Shown here: one piece after another, positions 10,744-20,682 of the stretch
How positions within the stretch are numbered: position 1 is the first letter of the stretch
How the letters are laid out: every line of letters begins with the position of its first letter
Assembly (NCBI GenBank): GCA_021399435.1
Contig: JAJTUP010000025.1
Location: 620,001 to 684,000, forward strand
Direction of reading: 5' to 3'
Length of the DNA stretch: 64,000 nt
Source: Diaporthe sp. PMI_573
Lineage: Eukaryota; Ascomycota; Sordariomycetes; Diaporthales; Diaporthaceae
The notes under the pieces: model-generated
The model's database searches: none
What the model was told of the DNA's origin: nothing
Seen by the model: the letters and a program-made list of their open reading frames with translations, nothing else
Position numbers and translations under genes: made by a program

Positions 10744-12438
10744 TCATGCTGAGACTTCGTTGACAAGAGCAGGAACAACTCCCATACATGGAGTGACGAC
10801 GGCGAAATTGTCGTTGGTGACATAGAAATCCTCTGCCCTGGTTTTTGGAAACTCGAATTCGAAGCGGTGCACCATGTTTCCAAGCAGCAGGTAGATTTCA
10901 GCCCAGGCAAGGCTGACTCAAGGTGTTAGTCTGTGCAAATCGTTGTGCGTCTTGAAGAGGAGGGATACTTACTACATCCCAATGCAATTACGCTTTCCTT
11001 TTCCAAAAGGCACAAAGGTCCTCTTGCCCAGCCGCCACGGGCTGGGATCCATCCACCGATCCGGGCTGAAGCGCCTGGGCTCCGGATATTCGTCCTCGTC
11101 ATGGTGGAGCAGGTATGTGGTCATCCCGACGGGCGTGCCGGCCGGTATCCGCCAGTCCGCGTAGACGAGGTCTTTGTCCTGGGCGATACGGGCGCTGCGG
11201 GTTGCCATGGCGGGGGCCAGGCGCATGGCCTCCATGATGATGGCGGTCAGGTAAGGGAGCTTCTCGAGTGCCTCCAGGTCGTGGCCGGGGGCGGCAGCGA
11301 GCTCGGCCCGCAGCTTTTGGAGGATCTTTGGGTCGCTGTAGATGTGGAACGCTGCGATTCGTATGACGGCGGCTGTCGTCTCGAAGCCCGCGCCTGTTGT
11401 GGTGGATACTTCGTCAAAGACCCGTTCAAATGACTTCTCTGGGGGTGGGAGTTTGGATTGCATGATTTCATGGACCAATGTGCGTGGGCCGTCGTCATCT
11501 GGGGATACGGCCGCCTTCATGAAATTCTTGGTATCATTCATGGAGATCTACACACACACGGTGCGTGTTAGCTGTCGAATAAATCATTCGTTCTGCCAAT
11601 CGAAACTTACCAGGTGAAAGCGGAAGAAATCCTTCATGACAGGATCGGAGACTGCCATGATCCACTGAGTCGGGATCGACCGCATCAAGGGACCGAAGAA
11701 GCGTATGAACTTGGTGGTGCGCCACAAGAGACCGCCAGCCTGGGCGGCGACCACCATACCGGCATCAAAATCCTCCTTTCCAAGATCATTGTAATGCTTT
11801 CCAAACATATACTCGTTGATGACATCTCGCACGAACGCTGTAACGGCTGCGCCAAGGTCTACGGTCTTTCGAGACGCTGCAAATCCCGACAACCGTTCAA
11901 AAAGCGCTTGGACGTGTCTCATGATCATGTCCTGCTGGTTCGACACCTTTACCTTTGAGAAGAAGGGACTCAGGGGCTGACGACGGTTCTTGTGGAGGGT
12001 GTGGTCGGCCGTCCAGATGACGGCGCCTTTTGTCGCGAAGGCATCAACAGCCCAGTCGTACTTGTGCCATACTCCGTCCTGTCTGCCGTAGAGTATGTCG
12101 AAGAAAGCCGCATCATTCACGTGAAGCTCATGGGGACTAATGCGGATAATCGGGCCTGTTCCAGAAGAAGCGTGTGAGTAACCAGAGGCTATGCGAGACC
12201 TGGGAACTAGGTCCTCCTCACCGTACTGTTTATGCAGCTCTGCTATCTTGAAGGTATACTGCCCGCTCTGATAGAGATCATAGTAGCCTTCATACAATCG
12301 CGTCACGGCCGCCAACTTTGGCCCAGGGAACCGGGCTAATGGATGTAGATACAGCCGGTACAACGCAAGGGTGACATAGTAGAGGACAATGGTGGCGACA
12401 ATGTTCTGCCACGAGAGCAAGTTGAAGAGAGCTTCCAT
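10744..12438 (-). CDS. Cytochrome P450 monooxygenase (CYP58/trichodiene oxygenase-like)
   Basis: Four exons on the minus strand: 12438-12222, 12155-11611, 11547-10973, 10912-10744, giving 501 aa. All three introns (66, 63, 60 bp) have GT..AG ends; the first is in frame without a stop and could be mistaken for coding, but removing it restores the conserved HKQYGPIIRISP. An N-terminal membrane anchor (residues about 10-30) is followed by the hinge HPLARFPGPK. I-helix AGFETT at 307-312, K-helix EAMR at 360-363, FSPDRW after it, and the haem loop FVPFGKGKRNCIG with Cys442 as iron ligand. The core resembles the CYP58-type oxygenases, of which trichodiene oxygenase is the best-known, but no terpene cyclase lies nearby, so the substrate is unknown. 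It is an ER-bound enzyme by family. Confidence 0.93.
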
Positions 12439-13861
12439 GGCGGCACGGTAGAATGCGGAGTCAACACGAAGGATGACGGTCGGGATGTTCGGGAAAGACT
12501 TGACGAAGGGAAGAATGGAGGACAGCGCAGAGGGGTAGATGGATTCACGCTTTGTTTCCTTTTCACCAACGGTGAATTATCAGCTGTTGGTTGGAGTAAG
12601 GCAGTTCAGCCCCAAAACCCTCAACCCTGCGTTGAAGCTGGGTAGTGTTTAGTCTCAATACTCAAAATAATTCGAAACGTTGAAAAGGAAATGTACAAAT
12701 ATTAATTATATGATTATATTTAAATATACCAACAATACTAATAATATTTTTGTCTCTATGTTTTATTATTATTAGTAAATTAAAGATTATATTAAAAAAA
12801 CTCTTATCTCTACATTTAGTTAATATCTTTAATTTTCATAAGATACTAAATGTGATAAAACATTATTAATTTAGTTTAAGAACAAAGTTCTTCTATTAGG
12901 AGGTACACTAGATAACGGGGCTCTGCAGTACTCGATTTAGTAGGGACATTCGCCCCAAAAACCAACCGACTGGCATGGTCCATGGACGTGGCGACTCGTT
13001 GGGCGAAGCAAGGCATATGTAGGATACATGTCACAAAAGTACCGGGGGGGGGGCGTCCTCATCATTGCTTCCATGACACACAGTGCTATTATGAACACAC
13101 CCACGCACTGTCAACCAACACATCCCCCCCATGTGCACCCTTGTCCAATGGGAAGGATCACGTTGTAACAAACATGCTCATCACTGACGCAGGGTGTTTG
13201 CGCAGATTCGACTGCATAGTACTCATACGAGTCTGGCGTTATATTAACGCACGCCGCGAGCCTGCTGAGCGGAATCAGATCTGCATGAACGCGGCGTTTT
13301 GATTAGACCTGAAAGCAGCTGGCATCATCGGCGGGAATGGAATGAGGTAAGGGGGTCGAGGGGGTTGTGTATGACTTCTGACCGCCCTCCGCACTGACAG
13401 TATTGAGGCAGGAATATTCCAAAACGTCCTGTCTGCACATCTTCACCCTTCTGTCCACCCCCTGGTGAGTTTGAATTTGATCTATAATGGTAAACGCAGT
13501 AGGCGCGTCACAGCCTCGCCTGCCCTTATATATCTATCAAGTCACCTAGCTTCAACCAGTTTTCTTGGTCGGGTCTGGTTCTCCTGGATTCTTCCATGCA
13601 CCCTTTGCACAGATTATTTGCCACTTGTCTGCTGTGCTTGTTGGACCGCTCCCAGCGCGTCAAGTCTATATCAGGCTGGTTCGATAGTTGGTACGTAACA
13701 TAAAATCTGTTTCCCCCCCTCCCGCTCGTGTCTTGGATGCCCCGCTCACGTGTCCTTAAGGGTTTTTTTTGGTATTCACTGTTGTTCAACTCAAAGATCC
13801 ATCGGTGATCAGTGCTGCTGCTCAACTGTACGATCAGTTCTAGTATACTCTTCTGATCGTA
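12439..13861. other. Divergent intergenic region with AT-rich island
   Basis: This space separates divergently transcribed P450 and membrane-protein genes. From about 12650 to 12890 the DNA is extremely AT-rich, with many TATTA and TTAAT runs and few C or G, unlike its surroundings. It could be an old RIP-mutated transposon remnant or an AT promoter tract. No gene is supported here. Confidence 0.55.
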
Positions 13862-15179
13862 ATGTCTCTCCCAGACGGGGCTCCACCTACGGGTGCTCCA
13901 GCGTTTCCTGCTCCGGTTAACCGGGATGACCTTGGCCAGGGGCCGATGATCATGGCCATACTTGGATCTTCCAGATAGCCGCCGTCAGCGCCGTCACGGC
14001 TCGCTTGGTCGTGCGTAGACAGAAGGGAGTAATTTGGGGCTGGGATGACTATCTCATGCTCATGGCTGTGGTGAGCGCACAATCCCAAAGTCACAGACCT
14101 CGACTTCTTGAGGCTCCGCAAAAATTGACTCTTTCTCCCTTCCGCAGACAATTCAGCTGGCCCTTCAATCTTTGGCCACAAGTTCCTTCACGCACGGCAT
14201 GGGCAAGCACGACCTCAGCTTGTACCCAGAGGAGTTGATGGCTATTCTTCGGCATAACTGGGTGTCGGTGCCGCCCGGAATCCTCGTCGGACTGTTGTCG
14301 CGGACATCCATTGCTGTTCTGCTCATCCGCCTCTTCGCACCATACATATGGTTCAAGTATTACTTGATCTCCTTCACTATCTTGATGTGGGTTGGGGGTA
14401 TCGTGCAGATGCCTTTGACCTTTGTGCAGGTTAAACCAGTCGAGGCACTGTGGAACTTCACCATCATTCCCGAGAGCCGCTGGGACCCCAGGATCAGGCT
14501 ATATACCGCATATTTCAATCAATGTATGAATTCCTTCCACCAGACAATGGCTCCTGTCATCTTGCTCCAGGTCTCTGACTCTCTCGCAGCGTGCTGCACC
14601 TTCTCCGATCTCACATACGCCTTGTTCCCGGTCATCTTCATCTGGAAGCTCAACATGGCCGTCCGTCGGAAGATCAGTCTTATTCTCGTCATGTGCGGCT
14701 CCATCTTCAGCATGATTATGTCCATCCTAAAAACCGTCTCCTTGAGCGAGGTCGCCAACTCAGCCGTGGGAACGCCCGATGTGCAGTACAGCAGCAGCCC
14801 ACAGCTCATCTATGGCTTCTCTGAGCAGTCCGTCGTCATAATTATGGGCTGTATTCAAACTCTGCATGCTCTCAAGAGGTCTGACTTTGCCAAGCTGAGC
14901 TTCCTGAAAAGATACTACGGGTTCATGAGGAAGTCAACCACGAGCGACTACGCTTCCAACAGATACGCTGACTTGGGCACAGGCTCTCACAAGCTGAGCA
15001 ACATTGACACCGCAAAAGAAACCACCAAGACTTCAGGTGGCGCAGAGAACTCTCTTACCAAATCCCGTCATCATGGCGGGAGCAATGACGAGATCCTTAT
15101 CCAGGGTCAAATCACCAGGACGGACAGGTACGCTGTCACATATAAGCCTCGAGAGCGCAAACAGAGGGAGAATGTGTAG
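13862..15179 (+). pseudogene. Pth11-like rhodopsin-domain membrane protein with a frame break in TM1
   Basis: A fungal rhodopsin-domain (Pth11-like) seven-helix membrane protein. Coding segments: 13862-about 13967, then 13968-14070, 14148-14523 and 14590-15179; introns 14071-14147 and 14524-14589 have good borders. Signature residues: GWDDYLML, HGMGKHDL (GxGxH loop), then QxxSCCTFSDLTYALFPV, with a hydrophilic tail. Reading from the ATG gives MSLPDGAPPTG...QGPMIMAIL and then stops at TAG 13977; the conserved helix resumes in the next frame (IFQIAAVSAVTARL). One missing base near 13964-13967, in the middle of TM1, explains this. Alternatives are an odd intron at 13916-13974 (donor GTTAAC), which would delete half of TM1, or a sequencing error. 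If real, the gene is probably non-functional. Confidence 0.7.
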
Positions 15180-15746
15180 TTTTAACATGTCTACTTGGTG
15201 CTTATGGATGTCTCAAGGACGGAGGTCGTGTATATAGGGTCAAGGTGCATATATGATCTTGGTGAGTTACAAAATGAGGCTGGTTGAGGAGCTTTGAGGC
15301 AGGAATTTCTCCAGGTCAAATCACAAGCCAATATGAATGGCGGAGCGAGGAATAAGCAACAATTCCAGGCCACAAGCCTTCAAGCAATTCGTTCCAGGAC
15401 TACGACAGCTGTGATACATGGCTCGTGCTCGGCTCTGAATTGAGAAAGCATAACATAGCATCTCAAAGGATTTGCGCAGCAGACAAAGGAATACGTGTTC
15501 AATAAGCTTATGAGTGCTCAATGTCCCCTCGCCAAGCACTCGTGTCGCATCGCTGCGGCGGCGCTCCGTTTTGAGGCACAATATCCTCCTGAGCTGGCGT
15601 ATCACACAAATGGGAACGGCGGACAGCAGAAGCTGTTGATTATTTGACTGATGCAATGACCGGGCAGTCTTAGACGTTTACAGGTGTATTCCGCTCTATC
15701 ACTTTAGCCAACGAATGAAAGCCTCGCGAGAGCGTATTTCAGACAT
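15180..15746. other. Intergenic between convergent genes
   Basis: No gene is supported. The stop codons of the Pth11-like gene and the nitronate monooxygenase face each other across this space. Confidence 0.5.
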
Positions 15747-16826
15747 TCAAAGCCTGCCCTTTACATTCGCCAACCTAATTCTCTCCATGGCATTTAATTG
15801 TACCTCTCGGACGATATCACCTGCAGGCTTCACTCCATGGATCAGCCCTACCGAGGCCCCCGCGTAGGTTGCGAGTCTTCCCTCTGGCCCCCAGCCACTA
15901 TCGCCAGTCTTTGCAGCCTCATCATGGCGTCTTTTGAGATCCTCAAAGGGGACACCTGCCTGGTGATCCAGAAACGATTTGTTGATGATGCCTCTTGGTT
16001 GGTAGTCCGAAGGCCATCCAAAAGTGCCCCTGAGATGGTTGTAGAGCAAGGTGCGCGTCGTCGTCACCGCACCATCCGAAGCCCGCACAATCTCGTTCTG
16101 ATATCCCTTACTAATACGTGCCTCACTAGAAGCTAGGAATCTGGTGCCCATCACCGCGCCTGAGGCCCCTAAACAAAGCGCCGCTGCAGCGCCTCGCCCG
16201 TCGGCGATGCCCCCGGCAGCTAGCAGAGGAATCCGGCTGCTCGCCATTGCATCTGCAACTTCTGGAAGCAATGCCATGAGACCCATCCCATCACTTCCCT
16301 GGCCGTGGCCACCCGCCTCTGCTCCCTGCACGACAACCACGTCCGGTTTCTCGGAGATTTGCATGAGTTCTTTTGCCTCCCGCAGCGTCCCGATCTGGAT
16401 CCATATCTGGGTCTCAGGACATGCGCGACGGATCCGCCGGGACCATCTTTCAAGCTCATCCGGGCCCTCTTTTGGTGCGAAGAGCCAGGCTGCACAGGGT
16501 TTGAATTTCTGGATGTCGGCAGCAGCTGCGTCGACGTCGTCTGCCCATAGTTGGAAGCCGATGCCGACTGGGAGGCAAGAATTTGCGGGTGGAAACACGT
16601 TGGATACAGACGGAGACGAAGACGTGCGCACTTTATTCACCAGTGCGGTCGCCTCTTCGAGGTTGACAGTCACGTCTTGTGTGCTGGCTGCAGGTCCAAT
16701 AAATCCCAAGCCACCTGCGCGAGACACGGCGACAGCCAACGCTGGCCCGGACATAACGCGCATCGGAGCACTGGCAATGAAGGGCCGTGATACCCAAGGG
16801 TAGCGCGCCAGCAGTTCCGCCGCCAT
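15747..16826 (-). CDS. Nitronate monooxygenase (2-nitropropane dioxygenase family)
   Basis: Single exon, 359 aa, complete. FMN-dependent TIM-barrel enzyme that oxidises alkyl nitronates (for example propionate-3-nitronate) to carbonyl compounds and nitrite. Motifs in order: PFIASAPMR near the N-terminus, the Gly-rich SRAGGLGFIG at about 35-44, QGAEAGGHGQG with the catalytic-position His174, AAGGIADGRG at about 204-213, and GAVMGTRFLAS for phosphate binding. Length and motif order match class II fungal enzymes. No targeting signal is evident, so it is probably cytosolic. The ATG at 16826 gives a normal N-terminus. Neighbours include a carboxymuconolactone-decarboxylase-like gene on the same strand; a functional link is not shown. 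Confidence 0.92.
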   Translation of the reverse strand: MAAELLARYPWVSRPFIASAPMRVMSGPALAVAVSRAGGLGFIGPAASTQDVTVNLEEATALVNKVRTSSSPSVSNVFPPANSCLPVGIGFQLWADDVDAAAADIQKFKPCAAWLFAPKEGPDELERWSRRIRRACPETQIWIQIGTLREAKELMQISEKPDVVVVQGAEAGGHGQGSDGMGLMALLPEVADAMASSRIPLLAAGGIADGRGAAAALCLGASGAVMGTRFLASSEARISKGYQNEIVRASDGAVTTTRTLLYNHLRGTFGWPSDYQPRGIINKSFLDHQAGVPFEDLKRRHDEAAKTGDSGWGPEGRLATYAGASVGLIHGVKPAGDIVREVQLNAMERIRLANVKGRL

Positions 16827-17949
16827 GACTGGTCCTAGGGGAATTTTTTTTACCGTACTGCGGGATGAGACGAGAGATGTGAGTGGAGAGTTGAGACAAG
16901 AGACAAGGGTTTACAGAGGCCAACCACATGGTGACATTCGTAAAAATATTGCGGAAAGATTAATACGCATCCATGTCACATCTTTATAGGCGCGTTCATC
17001 CGAAGAGCCGCGGCGGCCCACGTGTGGACCGCTCCGTTGATGCGAACGGGTCAAGCTTTGTAGCAACCGAGAGCTGTTCGACGTGCATACTAATACAATG
17101 ACTCGGCTCCCGCAGCTATCCGCAATATCCGCAATATTCGTGATCTTTACACCTCCCATCTTCATCGGGGATCGAAATAATCGAGCACTGCAACCAAAAC
17201 GGAGACACGACTTCTGTTGAAACACGTGAGAAGTGCGAGGTGTTAATATCGCAACGTCCCAGGCATTGATATCGTAATAACTACCTCCATCGTCACGCAA
17301 GAAATGTCCTGGAAGACCTATACAATAGTACCGATATATTGCAACAAAAAAGACCAAATAAGCAAAAGGCCAAAACCACGCACCCCTGGAGCATGTACTG
17401 AGAAAGAAAAAACAATACGAGGGAAGATTTTGCACTGCTGTAGAGAACTTTTGTAGCAAGGAGCGCGATTCAAAACCGAGTGTCGAACATGGCGTGACAT
17501 GAAATATAAATGAGCAAAGCTGCATCATGTGCACATGAACCAAGCCCCCCGCCCCGCTCCCAAGAAAAGAAAAATGGAAAGAAAAGAAACAGAAAAAGGA
17601 CTTCTCGATGGAACAGTAGTAAGGATATTCAGTCCTCTTTTTGAGCTGTCGTGGAGCCGAGAACCCCTGCCTACATATTTACTGTGTGAGCACACAAAAG
17701 CTATGATAATACTCGTCAATGTGACTGGTGAGCTGCCGTACAGGTTGATTGCCTCACTATTCCTGCCATTGTGCACTTCCCGAGACCTCCAAATATTGAA
17801 ATTATCCTCCACTTATCACGTTTACCCAGTAAGAACATGGATTCAGAATAGCTATATGCACTTTTGCCAAGACTATTGCGGACGCATCCAAAGTGCTATA
17901 CCCTAAATACCGATACGCGGTGAGTAGCACTTGAGGCCATGAATCAGGC
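16827..17949. other. Intergenic region
   Basis: A 210-codon minus-strand open frame (16911-17543) lies here, but it has no recognisable domain and odd composition, so I do not call it. The part next to 16826 should hold the promoter of the nitronate monooxygenase gene. Confidence 0.4.
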
Positions 17950-18604
17950 TCAGGCCTCGGGTCTCTTGTACTCCCCGTTGGCAATCATCTCGTTGATGGT
18001 CTTCTCCGTAACCTGCATTGCCTCCACGCCGGCGGGCGTGCCGCAATAGACGGTTGCCTGCAGAACGACCTCCCTGATCTCAACCTCTGTGAGACCATTG
18101 TTGATGGCCCCGCGAGTGTGCAGCACAAGCTCGAGCCATGCCTTCTGGGCGATGATTATTCCCAAGTCTAGCACTGGTTAGCACGCGTCACCCGATCAGA
18201 ACCTTTCCGGGCAAATAGAAAAGGAACTTGGGTGTTCTCGATTTGCCATTGGCCCCGCCATTGTTTACCTCGTATCCTGGTGGGAGGGACTTGTGACGAG
18301 GGAGTCTGACAAGGAGGGTGTGGCAGGGCAGGATGACGATGCCCCGTGGCTCGTCGAGGCAGGGAGGGGGGCAGGGTTTACACTTACTCAAAAGGCTGCG
18401 CTGCTTGCGATCCAGGCCCGGCCTCTTCCAGATGGTGCCCCAGGCCCACTCGGTGATGAGCTCCTGTCCCGGCCGCGTAAACGGCGTTGCGTTCTTCACA
18501 GCATTGTCGACGTACTCATGGCCGAGGACAGCCCGGCGAACCTCGAGCCCCTCTTCGAAGAGGCGGCTGTGCAGTTCGGCGAGTTGGGGTTTTGTGGCAG
18601 ACAT
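17950..18604 (-). CDS. Carboxymuconolactone decarboxylase-like (AhpD-fold) protein
   Basis: Two exons, 18604-18388 and 18167-17950, giving 144 aa. The 220-bp intron (GTAAGT..CTAG) is the longest called in the window; splicing makes RSLLNLGIIIAQ, the conserved helix of the family. The tail has [32 protein letters not shown], diagnostic of 4-carboxymuconolactone decarboxylase-like proteins. Bacterial members act on gamma-carboxymuconolactone in protocatechuate breakdown; fungal relatives are often of unknown substrate. The AhpD-type CxxC redox pair is absent; a single Cys precedes GTPAG. Small, soluble and probably hexameric by family. Confidence 0.9.
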
Positions 18605-20423
18605 TATGGCAAGTATGGGGAAATAATGATGTGCAAACTAGGGGATAAATGATGCAAGTTAAGGGCGGCTGGCTCTGACCCTGATCTCAAGGTGCCCGAT
18701 GCGTGACAGTGACCACCGCTCCTGCCATGCTGGGGTGACGGGGCTTGTACTTGTCTATATATGCTCAGCCATCTCACATGCTGGGTTCAGGTGGAAAATG
18801 CTCAAGGATCCGGGAGAGGGCATATTGAGATCTAATATTGATCTCAGATCTCCCTCCCAGCAAGCCGCCGGCGCGGGTCGTGCGGCAAATGCGGTCTGCC
18901 GAGCCAGCTTTGGGGGCACACCTCCGTTCATCCGTAGAGATCCACCCGTTGCGTAATATGAACAACCTCAAGGGATTCGCATACTGCACAGCTGTGAAGT
19001 GTATGCCCCCACGTCCATGTGGCCTGTGAACTAGGCCCGGGTAAGGGGGGCATTGGAGCCGACACAAGTCAGCCTCGTGCAGTATGCCTGCAGGCGAAAC
19101 GGGTGATCTGCCTCGCTGCGGGCCGCCCCATATTTCAAACTTTACGCTGTTAAGCTTTTGTGATAAGGCAGATCACGAACTGTTCCCACAACCCGATGCA
19201 GAGTGACTTCGATGCCAAGGCGCTACCAGGAGTGAACAAGAAGTAGATGCCTATTATTATGTCAGATCGGAACTAGTAGATCCCTACTCGCTTTGTGTGT
19301 AGGGCGTCGTGGAATTGCAATGGAACGGGCTGGATTTCCCAAGCAGATTTGCGGACTGGCTCATGTTGAACATTTCTCCCGTAACTTGAATTCACTACTC
19401 AAGAGGGAGTAATTTGCATGATGTCTGGGGCCTAGTACGCGCACGCTGAGGGCCAACGGGCCGATTACGACGACGACAACGATGATCGCGAACCATTATC
19501 TGGTTCTAAGTTGTCCGACGTGTGAGTGGGAACTTCACTTATAGCCAGGGGCCCTTGAACGATTACCGAGGCAGGTATTATCCAGAGTCCAGCAACTTGA
19601 GAGAAGTGGTCTGAGGATTCCTCATGCTGTAGTTAATGGAAAAGATCCCCCACCCGTTGTCTGGCGGGCACCTCATGCTTTGCTCCAATGAGGGAAGAAA
19701 CAGGCCAGTCTTGAATCAGACGTAGGCATGAAGCCCGCAAATGGATCCAGCCGGATCAAAGGATGTTTATCCACTTGTGATCCCTTTTGAGTATTCTTTT
19801 CGTCCTTGCAGGGACTAAACTATTGGGCAGTCGCCCTCGGTGGCGGGTAGTTGTGAATATTCCAACATATACTGGTTGGTGATGATGTTCCAAACCGGAA
19901 GGGTCCGGAGATCGTGGGCCTTTGGGAACATCATGATCGACCGGCTACACAGTAGCTTGGGTGGTTAGAATGGATAGAGTACCCACAGGATGTCCTAAAA
20001 GGCCGTTTTAAGAGGCTTCGTATGGTATAAGTGCTGTTTCCGGATGCGATCAAGGGTATTGACTCGGTGCCTGAAAATGGGCGCATCATGGAGCACGCAA
20101 AAAGGCCCGCGTAGTATACCTTAGGTAATTGAGCCCCAGTTCTCGCAGGAACCCTTTGTGAATGGAGACAGCCTTGCATCCCCAAGGCTCCAGATTCTAT
20201 CAATCAGGCTCACGGTACACCGCGGCATAGCGAATCGATAGCCCAAATCGGACATGAGGCTCGCAGCGAGGTTTCATCACATATCATATCCCGCTGTAAC
20301 CGAAAAGAATACGCGCCACGACATTGTGTCCAGGATCCCTTCGTATGGAATCAAACATGTCCACCTGGTATCGAGATGTTTCCAAATTCGGCGCAGTACT
20401 CACCAAGGCCTACCTACGGATTC
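18605..20423. other. Intergenic region upstream of the FAD gene
   Basis: About 1.8 kb without a supported gene. Open frames are under 100 codons and featureless. The region next to 18604 should contain the promoter of the decarboxylase-like gene. Confidence 0.4.
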
Positions 20424-20511
20424 GAGCTCGTCACCGGAGTCTGTCGGACTCGTCACTCGAGGCCATCGAGCTCGCCACTCAAGTCTGTCGAGCACGACAC
20501 TCGAGACCATC
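20424..20511 (+). repeat. 22-bp tandem array (four units) in the FAD-gene promoter
   Basis: Four 22-bp units at 20424-20445, 20446-20467, 20468-20489 and 20490-20511. Units 1 and 3 resemble each other (GAGCTCG.CAC...AGTCTGTC) and so do 2 and 4 (...CACTCGAG.CCATC), so the array is a doubled 44-bp dimer. The core CTCG(T/C)CACTCGAG recurs. The 22-bp spacing equals two helical turns, and the array ends 4 bp before a TATA-like element, so it is likely a protein-binding array. Confidence 0.85.
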
Positions 20512-20514
20512 GAG

Positions 20515-20522
20515 CATAAATA
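20515..20522 (+). promoter_or_regulatory. TATA-like box of the FAD gene
   Basis: CATAAATA directly follows the 22-bp array and lies 161 bp before the ATG at 20683. The position fits a core promoter for the plus-strand FAD/NAD(P)-binding gene. Confidence 0.6.
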
Positions 20523-20682
20523 GACAGCACTCGCCCGTCTGCTTGATGATGCTTTTCTTCCTCAGTTGACCATCACCTCTCAAGCAGCCTAGTTGAAAGC
20601 AGGACTTCAGGAGCAACTTGAGCCTAAAGCCCATCTCAAAAAGACTTCTCACACTATATCTTTCCAGCTCCTTGACTTCATC

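Noticed and set aside
12156..12221. Coding insert of 22 residues in the P450
   Set aside because: It is a 66-bp in-frame intron: GTGAGG..ACAG borders, and its removal restores the conserved YGPIIRISP segment.
16911..17543. 210-codon minus-strand frame
   Set aside because: Cys/Ser/Arg-rich translation without domain or homology cue; no good start context.
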